Source of the DNA: Archegozetes longisetosus | Lineage: Eukaryota > Arthropoda > Arachnida > Sarcoptiformes > Trhypochthoniidae | Reading direction: 5' to 3' | NCBI GenBank assembly: GCA_018873245.2 | Contig: JAEMBT020000007.1 | Coordinates: 4,275,129 to 4,339,128 of the forward strand | DNA length: 64,000 nucleotides | Shown here: positions 44,184 through 59,000 of the stretch, piece by piece | Layout of the letters: every line of letters starts with the position of its first letter | How positions within the stretch are numbered: position 1 is the first letter of the stretch | Made by a program: the position numbers and the translations under genes | The notes under the pieces: model-generated | The model's database searches: none | What the model was told of the DNA's origin: nothing | The model's input: the letters and a program-made list of their open reading frames with translations, nothing else

Positions 44184-47100
44184 ATGAGTTTTAGTTACAA
44201 CTCAATCGAAAGAAATAGTGAGCGTAATGACAAATCAATTGATAATAACATTAACAAAAAAAGTGATTTAGACGCCAGTCATGTCTTACACTTAGCTCTT
44301 CAGCAAATGGACGGAATTATTGCCAGTAATTATCTATTAATTAAATAGTTAATTAACTTGATTTAATATTTTCTAAACTTTTGTTTACTTTTTCCATCGA
44401 ATAATAGGTTGCGATTCAATGATTAGTTCAGACATTAATCATTACACAAGTGATTCTCCAATTAGTTTCATTAATAATAATATCAATAATAATACTGAGC
44501 AAAGATTGAATCAACTGTTGTCGGAATTAAATGAATTAATTGATACCAACTCTAATACTGTTACTATTGATAAACAAACGCGACGTCTTATGTGTGATTT
44601 ACTCATCAAGAACTCCACCAATGATTGCACATCTGAAGATAAAAGTCTCACAAATACGGTATTTATTTTGATACTTAATTAGTTTTAAGTATAAGTACAG
44701 TATAAAAGAGTTATTATTTTAAGTGAAAGAATTTTTTTCTAATATGGCTTAAAGAGAAAATGTTTTGCTTAAAAGTAAACTTAAACTGAATTAACAATTA
44801 CTCAACGTTAAGTAAGATTAACTTGAATAAAGAAGTTGGCACAATTGGTTTGAAACTATAAATTTGTTTAGAAAAAGTTGAGATGAGTTTGTATTCTGGC
44901 TAAACTGAATGAAGAGACTGCATGTTTTCATAAGCAGTCCGTAAGCAGAAGACTAATAGCGATTAATAAGTTGTTTCAACTTCTGGCAAATTGTTCAATG
45001 AGTCTTGTCCTAACTTTAGTTTCGGCACTAATTTTACTGTTTATATAACTGCTGTATATCTTTTGGCTGTGAGCCATACGTCGAAGTGTTAACACTATTT
45101 TAAAAGTAGTCTTGAAGTTATGAGATGCAAGTCGTAAGCAGTTTAGTTATTAGATATCAAAATCATATCAAATAAATAAATCACTGATTATCACATGAAT
45201 GTTTTCGCACAAATCATAACTTAAATAATTAGGTTTTTGCATCAATTGCTTGGTATTTATTATTGTTATTCGAAAAATGCTATTAAGACATTGTTTAGTA
45301 TGAAAAATTTGTGCAAACGTTTTCAAAAGTAATTTCGAAGCACTGGGATCGTAATCGACACGGTCTAAGAGTGTAAACCATCGGAGCATATGTAAGCTCT
45401 CAGTCTAAACATAGCTCTCATCCTGTGATAACATTGGGCTCTCATCTCGTTTTGGCACCGTTTGGCTTCAAATCAGACCTAACACTAAATGAATGTTTGA
45501 CTTCTATTTCACGATCTCTTCACTCGTTGCAGAAATAATTTTTCAATCATTACTTTTTGAATACGCTACTGATCACTGTAAAGAAGTTGATATTTGCGAT
45601 TCGAAAGAAGAAAAAAATTTTGTTTCCCATTTCTAAAAAAAGACTAAAAGAGTTGCAAAACTTGATTTTGCGTCGGAAAACGTGTACTACTTTATGGGTA
45701 GTGTCACAAACTTGAAGAATGAGCTGCTTTTTCACCAAAATTTCTATCGAGTTTCAATTGTGTTTGGCTCTCAATTGATCTGTAATTGAGGGAAATTACC
45801 TTCTTTCTCATTTAGTCCAAATGTGAACTTTAAAAGACATGGAGTTTTCCGTATTCAAGTGTCGAATGTTTGACTTAACACCTCTTCAGTCAAACTGATT
45901 TTCCTAATAGTTTGCACACTCATCTCATACATAATAATCACAATGTGGTCATCGCAGTCTTCATCATCTCAATCAATCAAAAAGTATGGTAAAGATTCGT
46001 CGGCAGATAACTCAGTAAAAGAGCTGACATCAGACGAAGAAGATGACGATAGCACTCCGACTCCAGTAAACGAAACCTTAGATGAAAGTGCTTGGAATGA
46101 AGCCACTGATGAGCCACAGACTCACTCTCGTAATAATAGAAAGCTATCGAATCAAGAAGTTGGCGAGAATCATAAAACTACTCAAAGATTTATAGGACCT
46201 CAACAGCACCCTTGTTGTCATTGTTTTAGCGGTGCTTTTGACGAATGGTGTTCTACAAGTAGAGTATTTCACATGCAGGAAACTACTAATCGTTTTCCTC
46301 CTATTGTTTCTAAACGTAATTATCGTGTTTGTGACCATTGCGGACTCAGTTGTTCTCCAATGTATTTCGAACCGGTGTCTTCTACTTATTGGGACTGTTC
46401 TCCACATCATCACAGTTTGCACCAAAATTTTCATTATAGAAAGGTTTAGCTCTTTTCGGATCTTAAACTTTGTTCGCTTAACATATTTTCTGTGTATCCA
46501 GTCGTATTTTTGGGTTTGATATTCAATTAACTATGTTCAAAGTTTAATAAGTCATAGTTCTTAATGATTTGCTTATTGGCACTTCTATTGTTTGCTAATG
46601 TGTTTTCAATTCTTCTTTGTAGAATTCGCGCGAACCCGAAAAGATGCACGAAAAAATTGAATTCTTTGAAGCCGATAGACAAAACCTACTTCTTCAGGTA
46701 ATCCATTCAATTTACATTTGTCAGTAAGTTTTACTATATTCAAATTGAGTTTTTCAAGCTTGACAAATAAAAAATAGTCTGTAATTGGGTCGAAAATCTG
46801 TTCTTAAATGTTTACATTCTAAAACAAATTCAGAGAAAATTGCAATAGTCAATGAATTGCTTGAAAGAATCTTTCAATAAGAACCTTGCTCAACATGATC
46901 TCATATTAATAACTAAAGAGATTAGGGGAAGATTGGTAGTGAAGCAAAGCTTTGACTTTCGGTTCCAATAATAACTTGATTCATGAATAGTACTATTCAG
47001 ACTGATGGCAATAAGTTATGAGCCTTAAAGTGATTTTGCATAATAATCAAAAGCATTGAAATAAGTGTTCATAAACACAGTTATATTTTGTTTCATAGAC

Positions 47101-50100
47101 TGCGTTTCGCTTACTTTAACTTGGCTTCTCAAATAAATCTTATGAAATATAATTTTTCACGCTCTTTATTTCTTCCGTAACCGATTTTGGCTCTGATTTC
47201 AGCTTCAGAATAGACGTTCGAACAGAAAAACTTATTTATACTTTTTGTGTTGATACTTGCTTGACGCGTGGGTCTAGAACAAGCTTTAATTTAGACTCGA
47301 CGAATAGCATAAAAAAATGATTGAATCTCAAAAATGTTTTACTTACCTTTGATTAAGGTGGCTTCACTTATTAGCAACAAATTTGTTGTCTTTTTCTGTT
47401 TTGGTTAGCAAATGCGATTCAGTTCCTGTTTTCTTTAGCATGACATGAGTGATGCGGACTTTTGTTTAATTTAGTGATAAACAGGCCTTAGTTTCGTATT
47501 TTGTGTTCGTAATGATAAATCAAAGTCAGAACCGATGTATTGCTTCTATTTTTGAATGAGCATAAGTTGCAATTATTTTGACAATCAGTCAAATTAAGTT
47601 TAAATGTGCAATTAGAAGAAAAGCTAACCACATTTTTCAAACTTAAGCTAAAAAGTTGTTGATATCTGAGGTCAGGTTGGGGTTCAGCATAAGGCCTAAT
47701 AAGCATAACTTTATAGTTGATTTATTACAGTATGTTTACTATTCTTTAGTCTTAAATTTCTACACCAATCGTTTAAGTACTCAGTACTAGTCATAGACTT
47801 ATCCAAAAGTGAAACTATTTCAGTCAATACTATTTTCAACTTTTCACAAACTAAACATGATTTAGAACCGAAAGCTAGTTTACTATAATTGAGTTGATTT
47901 TATGTCATTAAAGATGGGGTTAATGGCCGAACAATTGGATTCACAGGCTGAAAAAATCGCACAATTAGAATCACTTCTAGGGAACACTAAATCACAACTC
48001 GTTGCCACTGAAGACCTCTTCCAACAGTCACTTCTTTCGAAAACGACTCTCGAAAATACTAAATTTGATTTACTGGAAGAAATATCTAAGATTAGACTTG
48101 ATCTAACAAAATCAGAACAATCGAGAATTTTGGCTGAGGACAAATGTAGAAAATGCGAAAACGAGTTGTCAGTTATTAGAAGTACTCTACTCGAAAAAGA
48201 AACAGAAATCTCAGCTCTAAGACTGACATTAGCAAAGATGGCTAGAACTACAGGATATTTGCTGACAGACAATGAATTATCCCTTCTTAGAGGAAAAGCA
48301 TTTGGTAGTGATTACGGAAAAAACGTATGTTTGAAGACATGCTTTATTTTTTGAGATTTTTGAATAATTTTTTAAATGTAAATTTAAGCGAATCCAATCA
48401 ACTGACCCTCGAATACGAGAAAAACCTCCGCTTCCATCATCTCAAAGACCGGCCACAAGTAATGCCTACTATTCAGAACCTCCGTCTCGACGCGACAGTA
48501 CTGTAAGCGGACGTCAATCTCCATCTTCATCGTCAATATATCGCGTGAATCCTCCGACACAAAGAGCTCCGTCTCCAATATCACTAATGCCTCGATCGAC
48601 ATCTGCGGAGAACATGAAGCCAAAAGTAATAAGTCATTCAAACTATTCCACTTTACCTCATCTTCACGGGCCACAAGTTCTGCAGCAAATCCAGCAACAG
48701 CTACAACAACACGAACTGAACAATTCATACGAAACTGGTGGGCAGTCACCTCAATCACCGAATTCGATAACAGGCTTTCACAACCAATCGGTGGAGAGCT
48801 TTCGACCACATTCGACATCATCTCCTAGTAGTAAACATTCTGGTGTCGTATCATTTGGTAAAAGCTTTTTTAGGCTAAAGAGAGGCAAACGAGCCTCTAG
48901 TGCTCCAGAGTTAGGTGACGGGCAAACACTTTTCGTAATCGTTTCCTTTTCACTTAACAACTACTAACAATTCTTTCACTAAAACCGTGTCTTAAGCTTA
49001 TGACTAAATGATAGCTTAACTTTCTCTAACTTTTGTTCACTTGTATTCTCTTTTGAGTGGGTACGAAATTCAATGTTGGTCTTTAATTCTAGTAATTAGA
49101 TTTTAGACTAAGTAAGAAATTCTTTTTGATTAAACTCCGATCATTTGTTTTAATGATACAAATAGCACAAGAAGATCAAATAATATCATCATCTGTTCGT
49201 TCATCAACTTCGGAGTTACCGAAATCTGCGCTTTCACTGCCTCCTGGAATGCAATTAACTAAGAATGAATCCAAACCGAAAGGACTGAGAAAAATATTCA
49301 GCAGGTATTCACTCTAGTCAATCCTAAATTGCAAGTAATTAATATTTATGTTCCATAGGCCGAAAAGAAGTCCATCAACTTCTTCAGGTTTATCAGACAG
49401 TGCTTTCAGTCGCGGAGGACTTCGTTCTACTACAGGCCCAAGACTTGGCTATTCGCCAACTGATAAGAAGAGCATTAAGTAATAGATTAGAAACTTTAGT
49501 CTCAAACTGTTTCTTCATTAATTATAATTTTATTGACTTTTAGCATAAATTTGCCATTTTCTCGATGGGACACAAACTTAGTCGCTGAATGGTTTTCGAT
49601 GATTGGTTTGGGAATGTATTCAAACGATTGTAAGCGTTGGTGTAAAAATGGTGAGCACCTAATGCGTGCCACTTCTACTGAAGTTGAAAAGGATTTAGGA
49701 ATTCGTAATGCACTGCATCGGAAAAAACTTCGTTTAGCGGTTTCTGTTATGAATCAAGAAACAGATGAGTTAACCAAATGTGCAGCTCAGTTGGACTATC
49801 TATGGGTCGCGCGGTGGCTTGACGACATCGGTCTTCCACAATATAAAGAATCGTTCTTAGACGCCAGAATTGATGGACAAGTTCTTCATTATCTGACTGT
49901 TGAAGACCTGTTCTCTTTGAAGATTACGAGTCAATTACATCACGCGAGCATCAGATGTGGAATTCGAGTGCTCAGAGAACATAAAGTAATTTCAAGCTCA
50001 ACTATATATTGATTTTCAGTTTTGCTGACTATCTGTCTATTAATTTATCTGTTTTTGTTTTAATAGTTCAACAGTCAATGTCTGAAACGCAGAGCAGCAG

Positions 50101-50714
50101 CTGATGAATCGACTATTACTGAGTGGATTCCCGCGGAGATTGCTCTTTGGACATCACACCGAGTAATGGAATGGTTGCGTTCTATCGATTTGTCAGAATA
50201 CGCACCAAATCTTCGCGGGTCTGGGGTTCACGGAGCGCTCATTATTTATGAGCCGGCATTCAATGCGGACTTGTTGTCAACACTACTGAGCATTCCTTCA
50301 GCCAAAACGTTACTGCGACGTCATATCTCTACTAAGTTTAAACAATTGATTGGCAACGATTTGTGTCGGGTTAAAAGAGATTTTGAGTGTCAAGTCAATT
50401 ATGTGCCGATGATTCCCGGCGCCAAAGTCAAGGTTTGTTTTCGAACTTTGAATTTATGTCAATTTTGAAATTCATATTTGATTTGAAAAACCAAAAATTG
50501 TGTTCTTTAGGCTCATCGCAGAGGACAGTTCACTCTGATGAAGAAACGGAGGTCTGACTTGGATTATGAGGACTATGTCTGTCCGATGACTGACATCGAT
50601 TTACCGCTTACTCCAACCGTTAGACCAATTAAAAGACAAGACTCTATCTCGAGCAATGCTTCACAAGTCAGTGCAGCTGATAGCAAGCAAACAGACAAAG
50701 TGACTGATGTTTGA
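44184..50714 (+). CDS. Liprin-beta, ten-exon long form
   Basis: Scaffold protein of the liprin family (vertebrate PPFIBP1/2), which pairs with liprin-alpha at cell adhesion sites and synaptic active zones. Exons: 44184-44325, 44408-44658, 46623-46697, 47914-48324, 48389-48914, 49166-49304, 49359-49478, 49544-49985, 50067-50432 and 50511-50714. All have GT/AG sites and consistent phases: 2676 nt, 891 residues. The N-terminus LHLALQQMDGIIAS matches vertebrate AAALEQMDGIIAG. A coiled coil of about 120 residues includes QLDSQAEKIAQLE. Then come a Ser/Pro/Gln-rich linker and KSFFRLKRGKRASSAPEL. Three SAM domains follow: SRWDTNLVAEWFSMIGL, YLWVARWLDDIGLPQYKESF and HRVMEWLRSIDLSEYAPNLR. The end has YEDYVCPM. 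The coiled coil is shorter than in human liprin-beta-1. An alternative first exon lies at 45943. Confidence 0.92.
45943..46443 (+). CDS. Alternative Cys/His-rich first exon of liprin-beta
   Basis: An ATG-initiated open frame of 167 codons ending at a donor (AAG|GTTTAG) in phase 0, the phase needed to join the liprin exon at 46623. Splicing from the upstream liprin exon (44658, phase 0) into it fails: the nearby AG sites open in the wrong phase. I therefore read it as an alternative first exon, giving a 927-residue isoform. It encodes a Ser/acidic start (SSSQSIKKYG, ELTSDEEDDD) and then a Cys/His-rich part (HPCCHCFSGAFDEWC, VCDHCGLSCSP, WDCSPHHHSLHQNFH). The CxxC and CxxCxxxC spacings could bind zinc. 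I know no such domain in liprins. It could instead be a separate short gene or a chance frame, but the length and phase argue for use. Confidence 0.55.
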
Positions 50715-52167
50715 AAACGTTTTACTTTTAACTAAACCCTTAAAGTTTACTATGGCTAAAGAGTAGAGATTCAAAAGTTTCAATTATTGTTGAGCTAAAC
50801 TATTAATTTTGGATATTAACTAAAAATGGCACTATTTGTAATGATATTTAGCTAATTATTACATATTCATGAATTAATTTAAAATTAGTAAAATTATAGA
50901 ATCCTAAGCTAACTAAGTTTTGTTTTTTTATTTATTTATATTATTTATCCTAATAATATTTATATTTGACTGAAGTTTTCTAAATCTATCAATTTATTGA
51001 TCTTTTGGTCAGTCATTGAAAACTAGATCTGAATCGTTATAGAAGTTTGCGTAAGTATCGAAACTTGATCAAAGTTTTAAATAGTTAACACATTGGAAAA
51101 CTTGAAATCGAACTTCAATCAAAAACTGTAACGAACGATTCAAAAATTTCGAAACATTTCTGGATACCGGCTTATACTCGAGGCGCAGAAATTGGCAAAT
51201 GCATTGAGATCTGCCTTGTTGTATACAATAGATGGCAGAGTACAACAGTCTAGTTGAGCTTAAGTCTAGAATTAAGAGATCACAAACTAATGCTAACACT
51301 TTTGTACTATTTAGGGATGAGTTTGCAATCAATCGCAAAATTCAATCACTGAATCGATAAAATAAACTCACGTTTCTATTGTCCTAAATTTATGACTCAG
51401 AAAGCTACGAAAAAAATCATTAAAAGATACTCTATAGGGAAGAAGGCATGCAATGCATTTGAATAAAATTTACAGTCGATTGCTTTGATTGACGTAAAAC
51501 TTTTGATTGAAAAACTACTTCTGACTCCGTAGTCCTCATGAAAATTAGTTTTTTCATTAGTTTATGGACTTGGTATGTATTAAAATTGAGTTGATTAAAG
51601 TTTTTAATAACAGAAGGCTGCGATGCGAGATCTACGTAATATTTCGTAGCGATCGATATTTTTTAAGATAAGGTCAAATCGAATGAAAATATTTGAAAAC
51701 TCATGTTTATTACACTTTTTAAGAGTAAAGTTAAAGTTAGCCTTTTCAAGCTTTATCAGCGATTAGAATTTATTGAGCCTTTCAAGACTAGAAAGAGGTG
51801 CTCAATAAAAGATAAGTATAGAATATAAGAATTTGTCCATTTTCAACCATAACAATTGAAGTAAATTCTGGTGAGCTAATAGAAAGGAGACGATAAGAGA
51901 CTCTAAAAGTGAAAAGAGTAGTAAAAATACTAAATGAATGAAAAAATATTGAGAACTAAGTTGAGAATTACCACAGTTTTTATTTTGAAATTACAATTAT
52001 TATTGATTGGCATTATTTTAATAATAATAATTAATAATATTAACAAAGAAAAAAAGAGATGTATATTCAATAATAATCAATAATAAAATGGACAAATAAT
52101 ACTATTTATAACATTTAATCATCTCTTTAGTTATTATAGTGCAGTCACTCAAGAATTGCTTCTCAAG

Positions 52168-52257
52168 AATCTCTTATTTTAGGACACAATTCAGATTCTT
52201 GTCATCAAATCTCTTATTTTAGGATACAATTCAGATTCTTGCCATCAAATCTCTTAT
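52168..52257. repeat. 40-bp tandem repeat, about 2.2 copies
   Basis: Unit beginning AATCTCTTATTTTAGGAYAC; two full copies differ at two positions (GGACAC/GGATAC and TTGTCATC/TTGCCATC), plus a third start. Confidence 0.9.
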
Positions 52258-52710
52258 GACTGAACTCAATTCCCCTTCAATATAATCGCATTAGTTTCTA
52301 TTTCCAATCATAAGTTGAACATTTGGTCAGCAATTGGTAATCAGTTATTGACTGAATGTCAAAATTGAAATAAAAATCTATTTTTCAATAAGTAAATTGA
52401 ACAAAATCTATTCCAATCAGAGATCGAGTAAGGAATCAGAAAATCAACAGAATATTCTGTCGTTGAAGTTTGTATGATAACTAGACTTAGTTTTGAGTGA
52501 AGTTAATGATAAACTTATTGATAAGTTTTGTATAATTTTATTTTGAACTGAATTGAGTGCATCACTAATGAATATAAGAACACAAATGATTTTGAATTGA
52601 TACATAAGTTTTTCTGAGCAAATTGGCAAACCATTCACAAACCAGATTCCTTTTCTCAGTTACAATTATCTTCCTATAGAAATAACTCATTCCCAAACGT
52701 TGATTAACCA

Positions 52711-52766
52711 CTTGTTAATGTTTAACCTTGTTAATGTTTAACCTTGTTAATTTTTAACCTTGTTAA
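52711..52766. repeat. 16-bp tandem repeat, about 3.5 copies
   Basis: Unit CTTGTTAATGTTTAAC, with one T for G change in the third copy. Confidence 0.9.
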
Positions 52767-54305
52767 TCAACTTTTACATAACTTGATTTCATTGTCAAAC
52801 CATTACCGATTGCTGTTGTATTTGTTTTAAATGATTTTCTTATTCTGTTTAATACATAACGTTTATGTGTTGTTGTAATTGATCGCAAATGTATTATATT
52901 TGAAATTGAAATGCGTTAATGTGATGAAAATGTTATATTTTCTCTGCTTTCAGTGTTGGCAATGTTTTTGGCTTCTGTACAATAAAAACACATTATTATT
53001 GAAATTAAGTTGAGTTTTCTGCGCAAACAAACGTTTAAACTGAATTTATCACAAACCCTTGCAAACTTATAGATTTTTTTCTCTATATTGTTAACAGTGT
53101 TTGGAATATCTATTGTTGAACACATTGGCTATAATTTTATATTTTTTTATGAAATTTTTTTCCTCTGCTTCTCTTTTTGTTACAAAGTTTACTTTATTTT
53201 CAATTTTTATCTTATTGACTAAAACCTTGAGGGCAGTGAAAATTGGAAAATATTTTGCTCTCATCTTAAAAATCTTAACGCATTTCTGTTACCATTTGTT
53301 ATAAACAGATATTTCTCAATACAATGAATTGATGCTATTGAAAGTTTTTCTTTATCCACAAACCAATCATCAATTATAAATATTACTGCGGTATCAAAAT
53401 ATATAAACATTTGGTTCAATCAAGTTTACAAAACAAAGTTTGTCAAGTAGCAAAACATATAAAATTAACTTTTATGAATAAGTGTTTGGCTCAAGAAAAT
53501 TCTGCATATGAATCAAATAAACTCTTAAAGTCCTTTACTTTCCTGATTAAATACTTTCGTTAACTTTCATGCAAATGATTATATGATTCACAAAACCATT
53601 TTCTTAACCATTACAACAGAAAAAAACTCATAACCGAGATAAATACACCAAAAGTTGATTAAACCACCGGTAATACAGACATGAAATTATATTTTTAGGA
53701 AAAAATAAACATTTAATTACATACTAAATAAAATACTTGATATTAAAAGAAATTTAGAAAATATGATTTCAGCAAAAATTGAACGAAAGTTAGTTTTATT
53801 TTCGACTGAATTAATACCGCAATAAGATTTGAGCTCAACTTAATTGATCAGAACATGCGTTACAATTCAATAGCCCATAACTTTACAAAAACTTGAAAAG
53901 CCATTACAAAACCACTCATTTAATTCTCAAAACCTACAAATATTCTCATTTTTATTTCATTTATTTCATTATTCGTTTCAATCCGTGACCAGTAAATAAA
54001 CTTTTTATACAATATATCAATAATACGAATGTTAATAATTACAGAATCAGAATATTCTGTCAATTCTTAAGAATGAGAGACGATATGATTAAGAGGTGGA
54101 CAACCTTTTCAACGATTACAATGTATTAATTAATTAATTATTTATATATAATATATTTTTTTTGGAAAAATACGAAATTATGTATATTTTGAAAAAATGT
54201 CTTCTTTTGAGTTTGATTTAAAAGTAAAAGTATTTTCTTCTTATATCAATTTGTTTTTAAAACTTTTTTGTCTCTAAAATTTCTCTCATATTCTTATTCT
54301 TATTA

Positions 54306-54307
<2 letters not shown>

Positions 54308-54346
<39 letters not shown>
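54308..54346. repeat. (ATT)13 microsatellite
   Basis: Pure trinucleotide run. The tyrosine-rich frame over it is an artefact. Confidence 0.95.
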
Positions 54347-54348
<2 letters not shown>

Positions 54349-55917
54349 ATTTTAAGCTTTATCTCAGTTAAAAAATTAATGATTTTTAATAATTTTTCAG
54401 AAAGAAGGCACGAAATTGAGGACCTTCTGGTTGTGGTACTTATTTCTGGTTGTTAAGCATTGTCTAAATTATTTTCTAGCCATAAATTTGAAAAACACTT
54501 GCTATCTATCTTTTCAACTAATTGTTAATCTAAAAATGTTTCTCTTTCTTCTTGATTCTGACGCATTTTTCCTTAGGAATCAAAAAGTATCATAATTTCA
54601 TATATAATTAATAATAAATATATAAATCAATTTGTCTTTTGATGATGAGAAAAGTTTTGGGAAACTTATAAAATCTATTTTGATATTTAGTCATTGTTTG
54701 ATTACAATGCAATTTAACAGTATTTTGTCATTTCTTCCTTTGTATCTTTTGACGCAATTTGCAAAATATTTTACATCTAAATAGTTTTATAATAATATAA
54801 TTTGTTTTATACAACTAGAATAAGAAGTTTTGTTAAGTTTTATTACAATGAGATAGTTATGTATAAAGACATATATCGAGTGATTAGTGAGAAGGTGTAA
54901 AAATTAAATTCAAAATTTTTAGGCATCAAAACATTTGAGGACATAAATAATGAGTTTTAATAATCGATTTGATTACTAAAAGCTAAATAAATGGCAAATT
55001 GTCCTTATTTTTCATGCCTTTATGATTCACAGGGCGACACATCCCAACTATTAATTTCCCTGAACTTCAATTTAATTAAAAATAGTTTAAATGCACTAAA
55101 ATTAGGAGAAAAGGAAAAGGAGTAATACTTTATGATTAGTTTTATACAAAAAGTGATTAATATTTGCTTAAATATTCTGGCTAAATGTCAAAATATTAAT
55201 AAATCATAGAATTGATTCTACTTTTTGAGCACATGGTTTCAATTATGAAAAACTAACTTTTGCTTCTATTTCAAGTCTTATTTCAATTTGAATTTCAATT
55301 TGAATTTAAGAACTTTACCAAGCGATAGATCCTTTCTTAGTTTTCAATTAAAACTATTGTATCTTTTCTATTGAGAAGCTTTAATGGGCGCGAGTCCTAA
55401 GCGTTTGGAATTAATTAAAATAAAAAGAGTAGTAAAAGAAGTATTAAATGATGAATAGGGAGGAGAGAAAAATCGTTGTTTTAGTTTTCTCTTGAGTAGC
55501 ACGAAATTAACTCAAAAAGACTCACCGACTATGAGCTAACTCGAAAAGACTCACCGACTGTAAGCTAAATGTTGAAAAATGTTTGAGTCATTGTCAGCAA
55601 AGCGTTAAAACTAATCGATATATAATATATAAATGACATAATAGTTGGCATAAAATGTTGGATATATATTATGTTTGGCTTCACTTTTTCTTAATAGTAG
55701 GCCTAACTCTCTCATTACACGTTTTTTAATTAAATATCTATTGATTTTTCTTCTCCTCCAATAACTCATTTAAATTTGGTTTCTATTTTTCAAAACAACG
55801 TCTCATCTCAACTCTAATACTTTTTCTTTTCTCCTACCACTTAATCTCTAAGAAATCTGTTTCTGGCGCTGCTTTTCGACTTACGTATAACTTATTTTCT
55901 TATTACAAATATTAATC

Positions 55918-55920
<3 letters not shown>

Positions 55921-56001
<81 letters not shown>
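55921..56001. repeat. (GA)n microsatellite, about 81 bp
   Basis: Uninterrupted GA run, about 5 kb beyond the 3' end of Kruppel. Could bind GAGA-type factors. Confidence 0.95.
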
Positions 56002-56002
<1 letters not shown>

Positions 56003-59000
56003 AAGAATATCTAATGAAAAGCTTATTTTATAATAGATTATTTTGAAAGATTTTTCTGCTTTTATAATAGAGTGTCTTTCAAAGTGTCACTTGAAAAAAA
56101 TTAATTAAAAAGTTTTGCCGCTCAGCCAAAACCAGAGTCTAAGTTGTGTTGAGTAAGAAATAGTGGTCTAAAAGAGTGAGAAGTAGTTGGCTCACAAAGT
56201 AGAACATTCTTATGATAAGAGAGTTAACATTTGGGGAACAGTTCGATCAATCATTAATTATAATAATCAACATTTATGTGACAGCAATAGCAAAATTGTA
56301 CAGTTAGTAAAAGTGTAATCAAATAGTGGTTCAGTATTACTATTATTGTGAATTTTATGTACAATTTACAAATGTTTTAATGATTTAGTTGACACATTCC
56401 TGAGCTTAGTTTGCCTGAGTTCGGTTTTTATTATATTACTCAACATAAGTTCTTAATATATTACTTAATTCTAGAAATAATACCACTAAATAACGATTCA
56501 ACTGAACAAATACGCTTTGTAAATATGTACTGATTAGGGTTCCACTAATTTTAACTTCACCTTTCAATTAAAAGTATACTTTACTTTTATTTTCAAGTAT
56601 TCACTAACTATTTATACAGATTTTAATCGTGTATATGTTGAGGTAGCTTTGTTGTAAGTCGGGACTAACTGTCGAACAGTACTGCCCAAAATAATAGAGG
56701 AATTTGTGATATTAAATAACTTATCAAATTATTTTCTATCACATCAAATTAATCAAACTTTTCAAAACTGCTTATATATTGAATAAAAAGTTAGGAAAAG
56801 GGAATTCTCACAGAATGAATTACGTATAAAAACAACTGACGTGACATCTGCGATACGCGTATTCAAACGCCAAACTTAGCCTATTTTTGAGAAATTTAAA
56901 TTGAGATAGAGTAAACAACTGGAAATTGGGTTAGTCTGGTTATGCATTCTCTGGTCTTGTTTATTGATTTACGAAAAAACATGTTATGTCTGGTCTGACC
57001 CAATATCGACGCAACTATTTTGTCGGACAACAATGCAATCACTAGACATTTGCTAAGGGATTGAAACTTATTCATTCATATGAGACAACAATTGCATGTT
57101 TGCTTGTTTACAAGAACTCAACCTAAGTTTATATGACTTCCCCTCCGCTCCGGTGTTGCCGAGAAGTAGTCATTTCAATAGCCAATACTTTTCTTCTGAC
57201 CACCTTTAGTACATATACACTTTCTAAACACTTTAAGACAACTTTAGGACTTTTTTAGTATTTCTGTAAATAAACAACTGAAAAAACTCGCAATACTTTT
57301 CGAGAATATTTCAATGTGATATAAGCAACTCATTGCTTAACTATTGAGTAGTAAAGTCTTATCGAGTGTATATTTACTAGAGATAGACTTTAACCAAACT
57401 GTTGATCAGCTATTGTCTGCAATTATTTGTTTTGGGCATTCAAAGTATAAGCTTAAGAGATATGATTAGCCAATAATTGACTATAAAAAAAGAATTATTA
57501 CTGGAATTAAGTCTAAAAAGAGGCAATAATATCTACTATAATAGGGACTGGATATGAACTTTTCAAGTGTTAATCAAGCAATTACGTGCACCAGAAAGAC
57601 CTACTGAGGAACCATAAACCATAGTTAGTTAATTATAATTAGCAATAGTTAATACATAATGAAATTGCGTCAAAATCTAAGAAAATTATTCAATAGCTTT
57701 AAGGAACCATTCATTTCATTGATTTCTATCAGTAGAAGTCGACAAAAGTCGACAGAAACTCAATAATAGTCGTAATTAACTACAATAATAAATTAAATTA
57801 ATACTAATTAGAAATAGTTATAATAATTAATAATTGAATTATTTTTAAAAAATTGTTTTTGTTTTGACAAAACCCGTTTCGTTTTGATTTTTGGCAGCTA
57901 AACACAAATTCTGATTACAGAATAAATGATAACTTATTTTCATTAGTCGTTTCTCAAAGTTGTTACGAGAAAAACGATAACTAATAGTGTTGTTAGTTTG
58001 AATATTTGAAATTTGATTTCTGGTCACAAATAAAATTTTTTCCAAAAAAACAAGAAACAGACTCACAGACAGTGACATTAGTATTCTTAAGGGAAATATA
58101 TAATAGGGGTTATCAATAATTAATAATTAATAATAATAATTAATAATAACTTATATATGTTTTAAAATTTGGAAATAATGTACAGCTTTCGTATTGAATT
58201 ATTTCAAAATTTTATACATTAATACATAATATTATCATAACATTGCGCCGCATAATAGAGTTTCTTAAGACAAAATTGTTCATAACAATTACTTTAATCT
58301 TTCTTCATCTAAAATTTTGAAATAATTATTTTGTTTCATGTGTTTCCTTGTTTTGAAAACATGTGAGGAACTAGTTTTGCAGTTTGATGTCAGTTACAAA
58401 CTTTCTCGCTCCACAATTCTCATTGAATTCCAGAGGGAAAAAGTTTTTTAAAGTTTTTTGATGATTCAATTTCAAATAAGTTTTCATGATAATTATGAAA
58501 ACTTATATTTATAAGCTTAGCTTTAAATATGTCGGCAATATATCCGATTGTTTCTATACTTAGATTAAGACTTTTTCAATTGTTAGGTTTCACTCGAAAA
58601 TGAGGTATTGAGGTATTTGTATTTAATACTTAGCTGTATCTTAAAAATATTCTTCAGTGACTCACCAAAATTGTACCAAATAGTTCCGATTGCCTCTAAT
58701 AGACTGCTCATAAAACTGGACCTGACTTTCGGGTATCTTTCAATTATGTTTTGAACTATTCTTATTATGCATTCTGAGAATTTGAGATCCATTTAAACAA
58801 ATTTGTACCAAAATCATATGAAAATCAATGATAATAATAAAAAACGTATCAATAGTTAAGAATGTATGCAAAATAATTACAAATAAATTAACAAAATAAG
58901 TATTTGTTCGAAGAATGTAATCAAATAGATATTAATTGAGGTAATTCTCCCATTTATCCAAATATGAATTTGTGCGTCAAACTGAACCGCTTCGATGCCT

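Noticed and set aside
46144..46519. Two further open frames over the liprin-beta alternative exon, one antisense and one in another plus frame
   Set aside because: Shadows of the phase-compatible frame; no start context, splice or motif support.
54268..54456. Plus frame with a tyrosine run
   Set aside because: Translation of the (ATT)n tract and its flanks.
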